Below, piece after piece: positions 7,601-13,319 of a DNA stretch of 64,000 nt; position 1 is the first letter of the stretch, and each line of letters begins with the position of its first letter. Source of the DNA: Promicromonospora soli (GTDB lineage: Bacteria; Actinomycetota; Actinomycetes; Actinomycetales; Cellulomonadaceae). The notes beneath the pieces were generated by a model. The model saw only the letters and a list, made by a program, of their open reading frames with translations, had not been told where the DNA came from and searched no databases. Where the stretch lies: assembly GCF_014653785.1 (NCBI RefSeq), contig NZ_BNAS01000002.1:797128-861127 (forward strand). Reading direction: 5' to 3'. The translations under genes and the position numbers were made by a program.

Positions 7601-9293
7601 GCAGCTGCGCGAGCGTGCGCCCCACCTCGGTGAGCAGCGTGACGCCGTCGACCTCCTCCAGCGCGCCGAGCTCGGTGAGCAGCTGGACACCGTCACGGAT
7701 CGAGCGGGTGTCCGGCGGTTCCACGAAGGGGAACCTGGCGACGTCGTCGGGCGTGCTGACCACGCCCACCGAGATCATCTGCAGGAGTACCGACGCCAGG
7801 GAGGTGCGCAGGATCTCGGGCTCGGTGAACTCGGACCGCCCGGCGTAGTCCTCCTCCGAGTAGAGACGGATCGCAATGCCGTCCGCGACGCGGCCGGAGC
7901 GGCCGCTGCGCTGGTTGGCGGACGCCTGCGACACGGGCTCGATCGGCAGCCGCTGCACCTTGGTCTGCTTGGAGTAGCGGCTGATGCGTGCCGTGCCGGG
8001 GTCGACGACGTAGTGGATGCCCGGGACGGTCAGCGACGTCTCGGCGACGTTCGTCGCCAGCACGATGCGCCGCGAGGCGTGCGGCTGGAACACCCTGTGC
8101 TGTTCCGCGCTCGACAGGCGTGCGTACAGCGGCAGTATCTCGATGTGCTGCGGGTGCTTCGGGTCGCGGGCGCGTTCCTTGAAGTGCCCGGCGAGGCCGT
8201 CGGCGGCGTCGTGGATCTCGCGCTCGCCCGAGAGGAACACGAGGATGTCGCCGGTGCCCTCCCGCAGCAGCTCGTCGCAGGCGTCGATGATGCCGGTGAC
8301 GAGGTCCTTCTCCTCGCCGCCCCGTGCCTTGCCCTTCTTCTTCGGGCTGCCCGAGTCCCGCGGTCCCCGCGAAGTACCGGAGCGGAGCGAGGACACTTCG
8401 TGGGGTGGCGGCGCCGGTCGCTCGCCCTCCGTAGCCGCCTCGCCCTCGTCGGGGGAGAGCGGGCGGTAGCGGATCTCGACCGGGAACGTCCGGCCGGAGA
8501 CCTCGACGATGGGCGCCAGGTCCGCGAGCACCTCGGTGACGTATTCCGGCGCCCCGCCCCGCCGGGCCAGGGCCGCGGGCGAGAAGTGCGCGGCGAACCG
8601 CTCCGAGTCGATGGTGGCCGACGTGATGATGAGCTTGAGGTCGGGCCGCTGGGGGAGAAGCCGCGACAGGTAGCCCAGCAGGAAGTCGATGTTGAGGGAC
8701 CGCTCGTGCGCCTCGTCGATGATGATCGTGTCGTAGGCGAGCAGCTGCGGGTCGCGCTGGATCTGGGCGAGCAGGATGCCGTCGGTCATGACCTTGACGA
8801 GCGTCTCGTCGCTGGACTGGTCGGTGAACCGGACCTGGTAGCCCACCACGCCGCCGAGCTGCGTGCCAAGCTCCTCGGCGATGCGCTCCGCGACCGTGCG
8901 CGCGGCCAGCCGCCGGGGCTGGGTGTGCCCGATCTGGCCCTGCCGTCCGCGCCCGAGCTCGAGCGCGATCTTCGGGATCTGCGTCGTCTTGCCCGAGCCG
9001 GTCTCGCCGGCCACGATCACCACCTGGTTGTCCCGGATCGCCGAGGCGATGTCCGCGCGGCGCGCGGAGACGGGCAGCTGCTCCGGGTAGGTGATGGGCG
9101 GCATCTCGACGGCCGCGCGCTTGGCCGCCGCGGCTTCCAGCTGGGCCGTCGAGACGCGCTGCGGCCCGTTACGCCGCGGCCGACGGTTCTGGTTTCCCGT
9201 CTGCTTACCCGAGCCGCGGCGACGGTTCCGGCCTCCGCCCGGGCGGCCGCGATCGCCGTCGGACACTGGGGTGGAAGAAGGCTCGGTACTCAC
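4614..9293 (-). CDS. hrpA: ATP-dependent RNA helicase HrpA (DEAH box)
   Basis: A 1559-residue DEAH/RHA helicase that unwinds RNA using ATP in the cytoplasm; E. coli HrpA acts on mRNA processing and stalled ribosomes. The Arg/Gly-rich N-tail (residues 1-45) is followed by Walker A GETGSGKT (96-103), TQPRRLAA (124-131), DEAH (193-196), SAT, and QRSGRSGR with helicase motif VI. The winged-helix/ratchet part follows, then the long DUF3418 C-terminal region typical of full-length HrpA (about 1300 residues). The extra length comes from two low-complexity inserts: EGEAATEGERPAPPPHEV... with a Lys-rich patch (about residues 280-320) and a Gly/Ser/Val-rich block (about residues 1160-1260) that contains a 28-bp inverted repeat. 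It is a single gene, convergent with the ChW gene. Confidence 0.97.
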   Translation of the reverse strand: MSTEPSSTPVSDGDRGRPGGGRNRRRGSGKQTGNQNRRPRRNGPQRVSTAQLEAAAAKRAAVEMPPITYPEQLPVSARRADIASAIRDNQVVIVAGETGSGKTTQIPKIALELGRGRQGQIGHTQPRRLAARTVAERIAEELGTQLGGVVGYQVRFTDQSSDETLVKVMTDGILLAQIQRDPQLLAYDTIIIDEAHERSLNIDFLLGYLSRLLPQRPDLKLIITSATIDSERFAAHFSPAALARRGGAPEYVTEVLADLAPIVEVSGRTFPVEIRYRPLSPDEGEAATEGERPAPPPHEVSSLRSGTSRGPRDSGSPKKKGKARGGEEKDLVTGIIDACDELLREGTGDILVFLSGEREIHDAADGLAGHFKERARDPKHPQHIEILPLYARLSSAEQHRVFQPHASRRIVLATNVAETSLTVPGIHYVVDPGTARISRYSKQTKVQRLPIEPVSQASANQRSGRSGRVADGIAIRLYSEEDYAGRSEFTEPEILRTSLASVLLQMISVGVVSTPDDVARFPFVEPPDTRSIRDGVQLLTELGALEEVDGVTLLTEVGRTLAQLPMDPRLARMVIEGSRHGVAREVAIVAAALSIQDPRERPAEQRAQADQLHARFADPGSDFLTYLNLWEYVREQQHLLSSSAFRRQCKAEYLNFLRIREWQDVVAQLREMSRPLGIEMSFQPRHRPASDGARPSPVEGTDIESPSYRQMWDDDTIHRSLLAGLLSQIGMQDTGEVKASAVAHLRGPQREVALKRAKKQARNEYVGARGARFAIFPGSPLSKKPPVWIMAGELVETSRLWARDVARIQPEWAEDLAGPLAKRTYSEPHWSSKQGAAMCTEKVLLYGVPIVSDRRVLYAKVDPEAAREMFVRHALVQGEWTTHHRFFHDNRALLEEAGELEARSRQRGLVADEDDLFAFYDERVPDSVVSAAHFDRWWSRARKETPDLLAFTMEQLVGDASVDTTEFPGTWPQGELSLPLTYQFQPGSDADGVTVHIPVAVLARVVPDGFDWMVPGLLEELTIATIKSLPKTVRRELVPAPDVARDIVAWMRAESPAWEDIVRAGDMAEPFVSAFTRAVRALRDVVVPAEVWDEERVSRLPGHLRMTFRVIEERGRGRSASSVVLDESKDLLLLQRKLAARAEAAVRSAVRGAVGAALAEARAASAASAGAVSVGAAGDEEDPRADAFTGPGGPSTSGRITSARGSSSSPASVGASPSGVGGGSNGGVVGGGAGAGVVGEQGGLSSWPSGLPDGGVLPSSVSTDVGAGVVVRGFPALVEEVAPKVKGQARSVGVSLRILADETRRDVLHAAGVRRLLVSEAALGTGRITSRWTGTQSLTMAASPYANTESLVADLQLAAVISLTSSADEARYDTPSGGPDAASVRSAAAYADALAFVRKHLEDEVYRVVGHVVAALSASRTLEAEVRASGSLALLNTLQDIREHRATLIHDGFVSATPPRRLPHLARYLRAASHRLTKAAENPARDSDLAWRIGDVTSAYEKAQATYAAGSPDAARAAELADVRWMLEELRVSLFAQQLGTDGPVSEKRIRKVLAPNGW
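5665..5762. repeat. Perfect 28-bp inverted repeat inside the hrpA coding sequence
   Basis: Arms 5665-5692 and 5735-5762 are exact reverse complements (core GAGGAAGACCCTCGCGCGGA), separated by 42 nt that hold a smaller GGGCCC-rich dyad. On the hrpA strand the arms are translated as part of a Gly/Ser linker (GDEEDPRADAF and SARGSSSS). The repeat keeps the frame and adds only disordered residues, as expected for an inserted palindromic element tolerated in a linker. Confidence 0.9.
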
Positions 9294-9371
9294 AACCCCT
9301 CATTGTCCCAGGAACGGCAAGGTGATTTGCCCCGCCGGCGCTGCGGTCGGTCGGCCGCGCCGCCCCTAGGC

Positions 9372-9391
9372 CATGGGGATCGCTCCCCATG
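9372..9391. other. Short palindrome in the hrpA upstream region
   Basis: CATGGGGA (9372-9379), 4-nt loop, TCCCCATG (9384-9391), a perfect 8-bp dyad between the divergent hrpA start (9293) and the mini-ORF at 9460. It could be an operator or an RNA hairpin; nothing favours one. Confidence 0.4.
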
Positions 9392-9459
9392 TTGCCTCGG
9401 CCGCGTCAGATCTAGGCTTCGAAAGCCTGCGACGTGCAGGGATGCGTGAGGGGAGCTGG

Positions 9460-9513
9460 ATGGCTGAGCAGCTGAAGGTCGACGCCCGTCCGGCCACCGA
9501 CGGGCCGACGTGA
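9460..9513 (+). CDS. 17-codon mini-ORF overlapping the next gene by GTGA
   Basis: ATG at 9460 preceded by GAGGGGAGCT; it encodes MAEQLKVDARPATDGPT and stops at 9511-9513. The GTG start of the next gene is at 9510, so stop and start overlap as GTGA and the pair would be translationally coupled. The opening MAEQLKVD resembles the first residues of actinobacterial WXG100/ESX-type proteins, which suggests either a leader peptide or the remnant of a longer secreted partner. It is too short to assign, and it may simply position the ribosome for the second frame. Confidence 0.45.
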   Translation: MAEQLKVDARPATDGPT

Positions 9514-10145
9514 CACCGAGCGAGCTCATCGATCTGTGCGAGCGCCGGATCAACGAGCTGAGCCGCATACGTCAGGGGTTCGAGCACATCGGCCTGCCGG
9601 AGCGCGTCGAGGCCTTGGTCGACGACCTCCGTGCCACGGCGTCCGGCTGGGACGCCGCGATTGACAGCCCGCCCGCGGGGAATCCCGCGGCCGTCCGCGC
9701 CAACGCGCAGGCCGTCCGGGCCGCCGCGGCGGGCCTGCGCACCATGGAGAGCGTGTTGCGCGGCCATGCCACGGTGGTGCTCGAAGCGCAGGGCATCGAC
9801 GTCATGGCCAACACCCTCGACGACTACGCGACCGCCCTGGAGGCAGGGCAGGCCCGCCACGCCTCCGGTGCCGCCCGCCTCCGTGCCGCCCAGCAGAAAG
9901 TCGCCGGGCTCCCGTCGGTCATCGGCGACGCCGGGCCGGACGAGGTCGCGACGGCGTCGATGGCCGCGCTCGACGCCGCCTGCGCCGGGTACGCCGCCTG
10001 CCAGGACGCCTACCAGGCGGTGTTCGACGCCGAGGCAGCGCTCCGCGCCGCCGTGTCCGACGCCGGGCCCAGGCGCGGATCGTCGACGCCCCGCCCCGCG
10101 AAGGTCCGGCACCACATGCAGCAAGCCAGGGCCACGGTGAAGTAG
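9510..10145 (+). CDS. Helical hypothetical protein (possible WXG100/LXG-like)
   Basis: A 211-residue, Ala-rich, almost entirely helical protein without signal peptide or membrane span; no family was recognised. The pattern of long amphipathic helices (DLCERRINELSRIRQGFEHI, then ALVDDLRATASGWDAAIDSP with a W in a helix-turn-helix setting) recalls the N-terminal half of type VII secretion substrates, and it follows a mini-ORF with an ESX-like start, but no WXG motif or secretion tail is evident. The GTG start is chosen from the GTGA overlap. The last codons are AAG-TAG, and this TAG is part of the first 16-nt repeat unit. The distinctive C-terminal tail is PRRGSSTPRPAKVRHHMQQA. Confidence 0.6.
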   Translation: MTPSELIDLCERRINELSRIRQGFEHIGLPERVEALVDDLRATASGWDAAIDSPPAGNPAAVRANAQAVRAAAAGLRTMESVLRGHATVVLEAQGIDVMANTLDDYATALEAGQARHASGAARLRAAQQKVAGLPSVIGDAGPDEVATASMAALDAACAGYAACQDAYQAVFDAEAALRAAVSDAGPRRGSSTPRPAKVRHHMQQARATVK

Positions 10146-10185
10146 AACCGTGGCGAAGTAGAACCGTGGCGAAGAAGAAGCAGGG
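10138..10185 (+). repeat. CGAAGTAGAAC repeat, locus A (two units plus one degenerate)
   Basis: 16-nt units at 10138-10153, 10154-10169 (CGAAGTAGAACCGTGG) and a degenerate 10170-10185. The first unit supplies the TAG stop (10143-10145) of the preceding gene. There is no inverted copy here; a separate hairpin (10178-10206) follows. It belongs to the same family as 22920-23005, 47111-47214 and 57193-57297. Confidence 0.85.
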
Positions 10186-10206
10186 CGCCCGAGGGACGCC
10201 CTGCTT
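10178..10206. terminator. Terminator hairpin between convergent genes
   Basis: AAGCAGGGCG (10178-10187) pairs with CGCCCTGCTT (10197-10206), a 10-bp stem with a 9-nt loop. On the minus strand it is followed by CTTCTTCGCC. It separates the helical protein gene from the HNH gene ending at 10234. Confidence 0.75.
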
Positions 10207-10233
10207 CCTGGTGCTTCGGGGTAATGAGGCGGA

Positions 10234-10899
10234 TCAGTACGAGCAGGTGTTCAGGAGCCCCTGCAGCGCTGTCTTCTCGGCGGAGTTCAGCGTGAGGCCC
10301 CAGCGGTACTTCGTGTGGATCCACATCTTCGAGTACGCACAGCGCTTGCTGGCGAGCGGCGGGACCCACTCGGCGGGGTCCTTGTCGCCCTTCGACCTGT
10401 TCGACTCGGCCGTGACAGCGATGAGCTGCGGGCCGGCGAGATCGTTCGCGAAGCTCCGCCGGCGGTCCGTCGTCCACTCGCTGGCACCCGAGCTCCAGGC
10501 CTCGGACAGGGCCACGACGTGGTCGATGTCAAGGTCCGACGGCGCCGTGCGCGTTTCGCCGTCCCACTCGCTGTACCAGCTGCCCGACGTCGGGTAGCAG
10601 TCGCTACCGACCTGCACGTTGCTGCCGTCGCGCTTGAGGACGGTCTCGCGGGTGGTGCACCCGTCGACAGTGATCCAGTGCGGGAACAGGTCTCGGTCGT
10701 ACGGGGCAGACGAGCCCTCTGCCTTCACGGTGAGTGCGTTGAGCTCGGACTGCGCGGTTGCCTTGGAGGGGAGGCCCGGTGGGTAGGCGCCTGCGGGCTG
10801 GGGGTGCACCACCACGAGGAGCGCGACAAGCGCCAGCGCCGTGACGGACGCGATCAGGTGACGCGTTCGAGACCCTCGCTGAACGGCGAACTGCGACAT
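10234..10899 (-). CDS. Secreted HNH endonuclease-family protein (DUF1524/GmrSD-like), copy 1
   Basis: A 221-residue exported protein. The signal peptide spans residues 1-38 (RTRHLIASVTALALVALLVV, cleavage after AGA), then the mature protein begins YPPGLPSK. The nuclease core has DLDIDHVVALSEAW (His-Asp region, about residues 122-135), AVTAESNRSKGDKDP and WVPP, matching the secreted HNH/DUF1524 family common in actinobacteria. Such enzymes are presumed to degrade extracellular DNA for nutrition or competition; no immunity gene is adjacent. Cysteines at CTTRE, CYPTSG, CAYSK and the terminal CSY could form two disulphides, consistent with export. AGGAAGG precedes the ATG. It is a tandem duplicate of 11098-11763. 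Confidence 0.9.
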   Translation of the reverse strand: MSQFAVQRGSRTRHLIASVTALALVALLVVVHPQPAGAYPPGLPSKATAQSELNALTVKAEGSSAPYDRDLFPHWITVDGCTTRETVLKRDGSNVQVGSDCYPTSGSWYSEWDGETRTAPSDLDIDHVVALSEAWSSGASEWTTDRRRSFANDLAGPQLIAVTAESNRSKGDKDPAEWVPPLASKRCAYSKMWIHTKYRWGLTLNSAEKTALQGLLNTCSY

Positions 10900-11041
10900 G
10901 GGACAGACCTTCCTCGAGACTGACCTGGGCGTTCATCGTCGAGGCGGTCGGTGACGGCTACATGACCATGATGTGACGGTTGGCGAAAATCCACCCATAT
11001 GCGTAGTTCGTGCCACCTCAACTACAAAGCGGCGCATCGGC

Positions 11042-11072
11042 GAGGCAGGGCGCCCGGTGGGCACCCTGCCTC
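11042..11072 (-). terminator. Terminator of the second HNH gene
   Basis: GAGGCAGGG (11042-11050) pairs with CCCTGCCTC (11064-11072); the stem continues inside as GCCC/GGGC past one mismatch, leaving a 3-nt loop. It lies 26 nt beyond the stop of the gene at 11098-11763. A similar CAGGGCGCCC element ends copy 1, so the terminators were probably duplicated too. Confidence 0.75.
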
Positions 11073-11097
11073 GTGATGCTTCTCAGTGCGGGGCCGA

Positions 11098-11763
11098 TCA
11101 GGACGAGCAGGTGTCGAGCAGCGGCTGCAGCGACGCCTTCTCCGCGGTGTCCAGGGTGAGGTCCCAGCGGTACTTGGTGTGGATCCACATCTTTGCGTAG
11201 GCGCAGTGCGAGCTGGCGAGCGGCGGGACCCACTCGGCGGGGTCGTTGTCGCTCTTCGACCTGTTCGACTCGGCCGTGACAGCGATGAGCTGCGGGCCGT
11301 CGAGGTCGTTCGCGAAGTCCTGCCGGCGGTCCGTCGTCCACTCGCTGGCGCCCGAGTGCCAGGCCTCGGACAGGGCCACGACGTGGTCGATGTCAAGGTC
11401 CGACGGCGCCGTGCGCGTTTCGCCGTCCCACTCGCTGTACCAGCTGCCGGACGTCGGGTAGCAGTCGCTGCCGACCTCGACGCCGTCGCCGTCGCGCTGC
11501 AGGACGGTCTCGCGGGTGGTGCAGCCATCGACGGTGATCCAGTGCGGGAACAGGTCCCGGTCGTACGTGTCCGACGAGCTCTCCGCCTGCACGGTGAGCG
11601 CGTCGAGCTCGGCCTGGGCCACTGCCTTGGACGGGACGTCCGGTGGGTAGGCGTCGGCGGGCTGGGGGTACACCACGATGAGGAGCGTGACGAGCGCCAG
11701 CGCCGCGACGGACGCGATCAGATGGCGGATTCGAGACGTTCGCTGAACGACGAGCTGCGACAT
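11098..11763 (-). CDS. Secreted HNH endonuclease-family protein (DUF1524/GmrSD-like), copy 2
   Basis: A 221-residue paralogue of the preceding gene, starting at the ATG that aligns with copy 1 (MSQLVVQR; AGGAAGG site at the same distance). An in-frame extension to 11823 exists but is not conserved in copy 1. Signal peptide residues 1-38, mature start YPPDVPSK. The catalytic region DLDIDHVVALSEAWHSGASE and the ESNRSKSDNDPAEWVPP block are nearly identical to copy 1, while charged surface positions differ (for example DFANDLDGPQ versus SFANDLAGPQ). The core is conserved and the surface diversified, as expected if both copies are functional, perhaps with different targets or inhibitors. No immunity protein gene is beside either copy. 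Confidence 0.88.
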   Translation of the reverse strand: MSQLVVQRTSRIRHLIASVAALALVTLLIVVYPQPADAYPPDVPSKAVAQAELDALTVQAESSSDTYDRDLFPHWITVDGCTTRETVLQRDGDGVEVGSDCYPTSGSWYSEWDGETRTAPSDLDIDHVVALSEAWHSGASEWTTDRRQDFANDLDGPQLIAVTAESNRSKSDNDPAEWVPPLASSHCAYAKMWIHTKYRWDLTLDTAEKASLQPLLDTCSS

Positions 11764-11918
11764 GGGACAGACCTTCCTCGAGACTGACCTGAGCGCGTTC
11801 ATCGTCGAGGTGGCCGGTGACACCCGAATGACCGTTATGTGACGTTTGGAGAAATTTCACCCGCTCTGCCGCCATGGCCCGCTGGAGACGGTTCGCCTGG
11901 GCTGTCGTCCCAAGCGCA

Positions 11919-11994
11919 AGGTCCGCCCCGACCAAGCGATCTGGCATGGGGTCTGGGTGAGGACCATGCCAGATCGCTTGGCAGAAGCGGACCT
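11919..11994. terminator. Long hairpin: 18-bp perfect stem extended by a further 8 bp
   Basis: Arms 11932-11949 and 11964-11981 are exact complements (CCAAGCGATCTGGCATGG) with a 14-nt loop. AGGTCCGC (11919-11926) and GCGGACCT (11987-11994) extend the stem past a short internal bulge. It lies downstream of the gene ending at 12015 and upstream of the HNH gene, all on the minus strand, and may be a terminator or a REP-like element. Confidence 0.75.
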
Positions 11995-12014
11995 CTGTCG
12001 GGCAGCTGGCCGGC

Positions 12015-12527
12015 TCAGATCGCGCCGGCGGTCAGCAGGCCGAAGTAGTAGCCGAGGCCGACCAGGAGCAGGGCGCCGACGGTCTCGATGATGGCGAGCG
12101 CGAGGCCCCAGCGGGCGAGCCACAGGTCGAAGCCCTCCTTGCCGGCGCGGGCGACCGCGATGGCGTTCAGGATGACGCCGATGACCGGCAGGGCGGCCAG
12201 GAAGAAGGTGACGAGGCTGAACACCGCGGTCTGCGGGTCCTCCTCCTCGGCAGCATCGGCGGCGGCCGGCGTTGCGACGGCGATCGCGGCGGCGACCTCG
12301 GTCGTGGCGACGGCCGTCGCGGTCTCGGCAACCGGAGCCGCGGCGTCGGGCGCGGGCTCGACGGCGGGGGCCGCGGTGGTGGTCTCTGGTGCGGGGGCCT
12401 CGGCCTCTGCCTTCGCCTCGGACGTCGCCTCGGGCGCGGCGGGCTCGGTCTCCACGACCGTGGTGGCGGCCGCGGCCGTGTTCTCTTCGGTCGGGGCCTC
12501 GGCGGTCGTGGTGTCGGGCGTGGTCAT
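12015..12527 (-). CDS. DUF4190-like membrane protein with Ala/Pro/Glu-rich N-terminus
   Basis: A 170-residue protein. Residues 1-105 are low complexity (Thr, Ala, Glu, Pro), probably an unstructured cytoplasmic or surface tail. Residues 105-170 hold two membrane spans around an ARAGKEGFDLWLARWGLALA loop, the arrangement of DUF4190-type proteins. The ATG at 12527 is chosen over the longer frame (12590) because GGGGAG lies at a proper distance. The membrane part is clearly related to the next gene (12729-13010), which has KAGLDSKLAKWGLALSI at the same place. Function unknown; the pair probably arose by duplication, with the long tail acquired by one copy. Confidence 0.75.
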   Translation of the reverse strand: MTTPDTTTAEAPTEENTAAAATTVVETEPAAPEATSEAKAEAEAPAPETTTAAPAVEPAPDAAAPVAETATAVATTEVAAAIAVATPAAADAAEEEDPQTAVFSLVTFFLAALPVIGVILNAIAVARAGKEGFDLWLARWGLALAIIETVGALLLVGLGYYFGLLTAGAI

Positions 12528-12695
12528 GGTGGTAGTGCTCCCCTGGTTGCAGGTTCTAGGAAATGTCAGGCCATATTGTGGAGTATCCAAATGATCCTGG
12601 ATAGACCGTTATAGCCCATAGATGTATACCCCTGAGTGCAGCGGAGGCCGCCGCTCCGGGGGGAACGACAGCCTCCGTGCTGCTGAGGGCGCTGC

Positions 12696-12713
12696 CGGGC
12701 GCGCAGGCGCCCG
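12696..12713 (-). terminator. Terminator of the small DUF4190 gene
   Basis: CGGGCGC (12696-12702) and GCGCCCG (12707-12713) with a 4-nt loop, 16 nt past the stop of the gene at 12729-13010. Confidence 0.6.
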
Positions 12714-12728
12714 TGGTGTGCTGCTAGG

Positions 12729-13010
12729 TCACATGGTCGTGGCGGCCGGAAGCGAGAGCGTCGTCAGATAGACGCCGACCCCGACGATCACCAGGTACAG
12801 CACCGTGAAGATGATCGAGAGGGCGAGGCCCCACTTCGCGAGCTTGCTGTCCAGGCCCGCCTTGCCGGCCTTCGACACGGCGATCCCCGACACGATGATC
12901 CCGATCGGCGAGGCGATGAACGCCAGCACAAAACCAACGATGGCCAAGGTGTTCGCCTGCGGGTCCTGGGCTGTGCCCTGGACGGCGGGTGCGTTGGGAG
13001 TCTCGGACAT
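12729..13010 (-). CDS. Small DUF4190-like membrane protein
   Basis: A 93-residue protein with a short polar head (MSETPNAPAVQGTAQDPQ) and two membrane spans (about residues 22-44 and 58-85) joined by a basic loop KAGKAGLDSKLAKWG. This matches the DUF4190 group of small actinobacterial membrane proteins of unknown role. AAGGAAG is 6 nt before the ATG. It is a paralogue of 12015-12527, about 200 nt downstream on the same strand, but each gene seems to have its own promoter and terminator. Confidence 0.8.
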   Translation of the reverse strand: MSETPNAPAVQGTAQDPQANTLAIVGFVLAFIASPIGIIVSGIAVSKAGKAGLDSKLAKWGLALSIIFTVLYLVIVGVGVYLTTLSLPAATTM

Positions 13011-13319
13011 GAGGGACTTCCTTTCACGGCCACTGTTCCGGCCGTTCGGCTGCGGGCGCGAGTGCGCCCGTACGGACCCGGGTCAGTGTGAAGCATCCTG
13101 AGATGTACCTGGAAGACCTCATTGCGTTATACGCCCGAATCGTTACCCTTGTCGACCGTGGGTGTCATCAGCGCCGACGTCGTCGTCCTCGTGGAGGAGT
13201 GCGGTTCACCTGAGCGCCGATAATTACCCCGCTCGGATTCGCCAGACCGTGATAGTCCTGTGTAAGGATCCGAAGTTACTGCGCACCACGAAGCAGCGCA
13301 CCGACCGAGGGGGCGACGC
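13011..13319. promoter_or_regulatory. Divergent intergenic region with a clear minus-strand promoter
   Basis: 309 nt between divergent genes. On the minus strand TCGACA (13150-13155) and TATAAC (13126-13131) are separated by 18 nt and point at the DUF4190 gene starting at 13010, giving a leader of about 110 nt. No equally good promoter was seen for the VanY gene; GAGGGGG at 13307-13313 is its ribosome site. Confidence 0.55.

Larger units (their letters stand above)
10234..11815 (-). repeat. Tandem duplication of an HNH nuclease gene with its upstream region
   Basis: Two copies of a unit of about 720 bp: gene plus about 50 bp of upstream DNA (10234-10950 and 11098-11815). Both reading frames are exactly 221 codons. 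The conserved leader GGGACAGACCTTCCTCGAGA (plus strand) directly precedes both starts and similarity continues to the GTCGAGG at about 10945 and 11810, so each copy carries its own translation signals and probably its own promoter. Confidence 0.85.

Noticed and set aside
8013-9449. 478-codon plus-strand frame opposite the hrpA N-terminus
   Set aside because: No motif and no ribosome site; hrpA start and DEAH motifs lie on the other strand.
10234-11763. HNH genes as a restriction-modification or GmrSD defence system
   Set aside because: Both proteins have clear signal peptides and no partner subunit, so they act outside the cell rather than in intracellular defence.
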